7,381 nucleotides of DNA from CAYSLC01 sp964431545. Lineage in GTDB: Bacteria > Desulfobacterota > Desulfobacteria > Desulfobacterales > JAABSP01. Positions 6,724 through 7,381 of the stretch are shown here, one piece after another. The position numbers and the translations under genes are program-made. The stretch is from positions 1 through 7,381 of the forward strand of contig CAYSLC010000250.1 in NCBI GenBank assembly GCA_964431545.1, in the 5' to 3' direction. The first letter of the stretch is position 1. Every line of letters begins with the position of its first letter. The notes under the pieces are model-generated. The model worked only from the letters and a program-made list of their open reading frames with translations. It was not told the DNA's origin and ran no database searches.

Positions 6724-7278
6724 TTAAGATGAGAAGGTCGGATTCACGGAAAGAAGCTTGCCCCATGCGAACCGTATGGGCCACAGAAGATTCATTCCGC
6801 TGAGCAATGCAATGAGGCGTCCTTCGGGGCCGATGCCGAAGGCCATAGTCTTCCCTCCCCTTTCCATCCGGCGAATACATCCCAAGACGTCGGGGGCGCG
6901 CATGGGTGGGTCGGAAAGCCGGAGGTTATCTCCCTTGAGCCGGATCGATTCTCCATCACGCCCGATACACCGGTGGATGATCAATTTTTGGGTCCGTGGA
7001 ACGCGGCCCGCGAGCACCTGTCCTATTTTGGCGTCCGCAAAGGAAATGGGGGCGACCGTCAGAATGTCTCCATCCCTGATGAACGGATACATGCTGTACC
7101 CGGTCACATGGAGCCTGAAGGGCACCCCCTTTTCAAGGACGGCCTCGGCCAGCAAGGCCAAGGCCTCTCCCGAGAATTTTTTGGTTGCCGGACGTCTGTG
7201 ATACGGCGAGAATCCGTGCCCCTCACACCTCCCGGAGTATGCCTCTTTTGAGAAGCTCGGCTGTAAATCCGAGGACAT
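6724..7278 (-). CDS. S24/S26-type (signal-peptidase-like) protein with Ser/His motifs
   Basis: 184 aa from the ATG at 7278. The segment VTGYSMYPFIRDGDILTV resembles the signal peptidase box around the nucleophile serine (S62). LIIHRCIG carries a histidine (H102) where bacterial type I enzymes have the general-base lysine. LKGDNLRLSDPP (KGDN at 115-118) matches the last conserved box. Ser/His is the arrangement of the SipW/Sec11 branch (S26B). The recognisable fold begins near residue 33. No N-terminal membrane anchor is visible; only a hydrophobic C-terminal stretch (LIALLSGMNLLWP) could touch a membrane. It might cleave a peptide leader, or be a non-catalytic relative. The start is uncertain. 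The ATG at 7278 has GGAG 4 nt upstream but overlaps the PqqD-like gene by 56 bp. TTG codons at 7161 or 7155, behind GGGAGAGG, would give a shorter, more typical N-terminus. An ATG at 7356 is also in frame but would overlap far more. Confidence 0.75.
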   Translation of the reverse strand: MSSDLQPSFSKEAYSGRCEGHGFSPYHRRPATKKFSGEALALLAEAVLEKGVPFRLHVTGYSMYPFIRDGDILTVAPISFADAKIGQVLAGRVPRTQKLIIHRCIGRDGESIRLKGDNLRLSDPPMRAPDVLGCIRRMERGGKTMAFGIGPEGRLIALLSGMNLLWPIRFAWGKLLSVNPTFSS

Positions 7279-7381
7279 CCCGCTCCAATTCCTCCCGCGA
7301 GCCATCGAATCGATCCCGGAGCCTCTCGATGATCTCATCCAGAGGACGTTTTCCATCCATCAGGGTCCATACAGCCCGCCC
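7223..7381 (-). CDS. PqqD-like peptide chaperone, C-terminal part (partial)
   Basis: The frame entering from the right edge encodes 52 residues ending in TGA at 7225-7223. AVWTLMDGKRPLDEII is followed by a second helix, then DVLGFTAELLKRGIL. This is the characteristic end of PqqD-like domains: a WxLxDG turn, a helix with x-x-I-I, then a DVxxFxxxLxxxGxL winged-helix end. These domains (RiPP recognition elements) bind the leader of a precursor peptide and present it to a modifying enzyme, here most likely the radical SAM/SPASM protein. The N-terminal part of the domain lies beyond 7381. The gene is first in the leftward operon as seen here and overlaps or closely precedes the peptidase gene. 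I recognised it by reading the edge frame, as it has no long ORF inside the window. Confidence 0.8.
   Translation of the reverse strand, partial: GRAVWTLMDGKRPLDEIIERLRDRFDGSREELERDVLGFTAELLKRGILREV

Overview
The window is GC-rich and gene-dense. It looks like an accessory region of a Gram-negative-type bacterium. The combination of a radical SAM/SPASM protein, a PqqD-like chaperone, a PF14907-type nucleotidyltransferase and a small S24/S26-type peptidase is common in Desulfobacterota (Deltaproteobacteria) and relatives. That taxonomic suggestion rests on gene content and composition only and is weak.

Layout. The left edge (1-25) holds the first eight codons of a minus-strand gene with a good Shine-Dalgarno. 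It is followed by an AT-richer intergenic region (26-394) with candidate divergent sigma70-type promoters and an inverted repeat lying against the -35 of the rightward one. A rightward pair follows: a large Hanks-type (Ser/Thr) protein kinase (395-2500), then, 17 nt later, an ABC exporter half-transporter with fused membrane and ATPase domains (2518-4359). From the right edge comes a leftward, tightly packed operon. In transcription order it holds the C-terminal part of a PqqD-like protein (7223-7381, 5' end outside the window), a Ser/His signal-peptidase-like protein (about 7278-6724), a radical SAM/SPASM protein (6707-5589) and a nucleotidyltransferase-like protein (5587-4265). The two operons converge and their last genes overlap tail to tail by 95 bp.

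How the genes may work together (inference). PqqD-like domains present a ribosomally made precursor peptide to a radical SAM/SPASM maturase. A signal-peptidase-like protein could remove a leader, a nucleotidyltransferase could tailor the product, and the neighbouring ABC exporter could export it. The kinase ahead of the exporter may regulate the exporter or the product's target. No precursor peptide was recognised in the window; if one exists it probably lies to the right of position 7381. The whole arrangement looks like a peptide-modification locus of no type I can name, paired with an exporter-kinase module.
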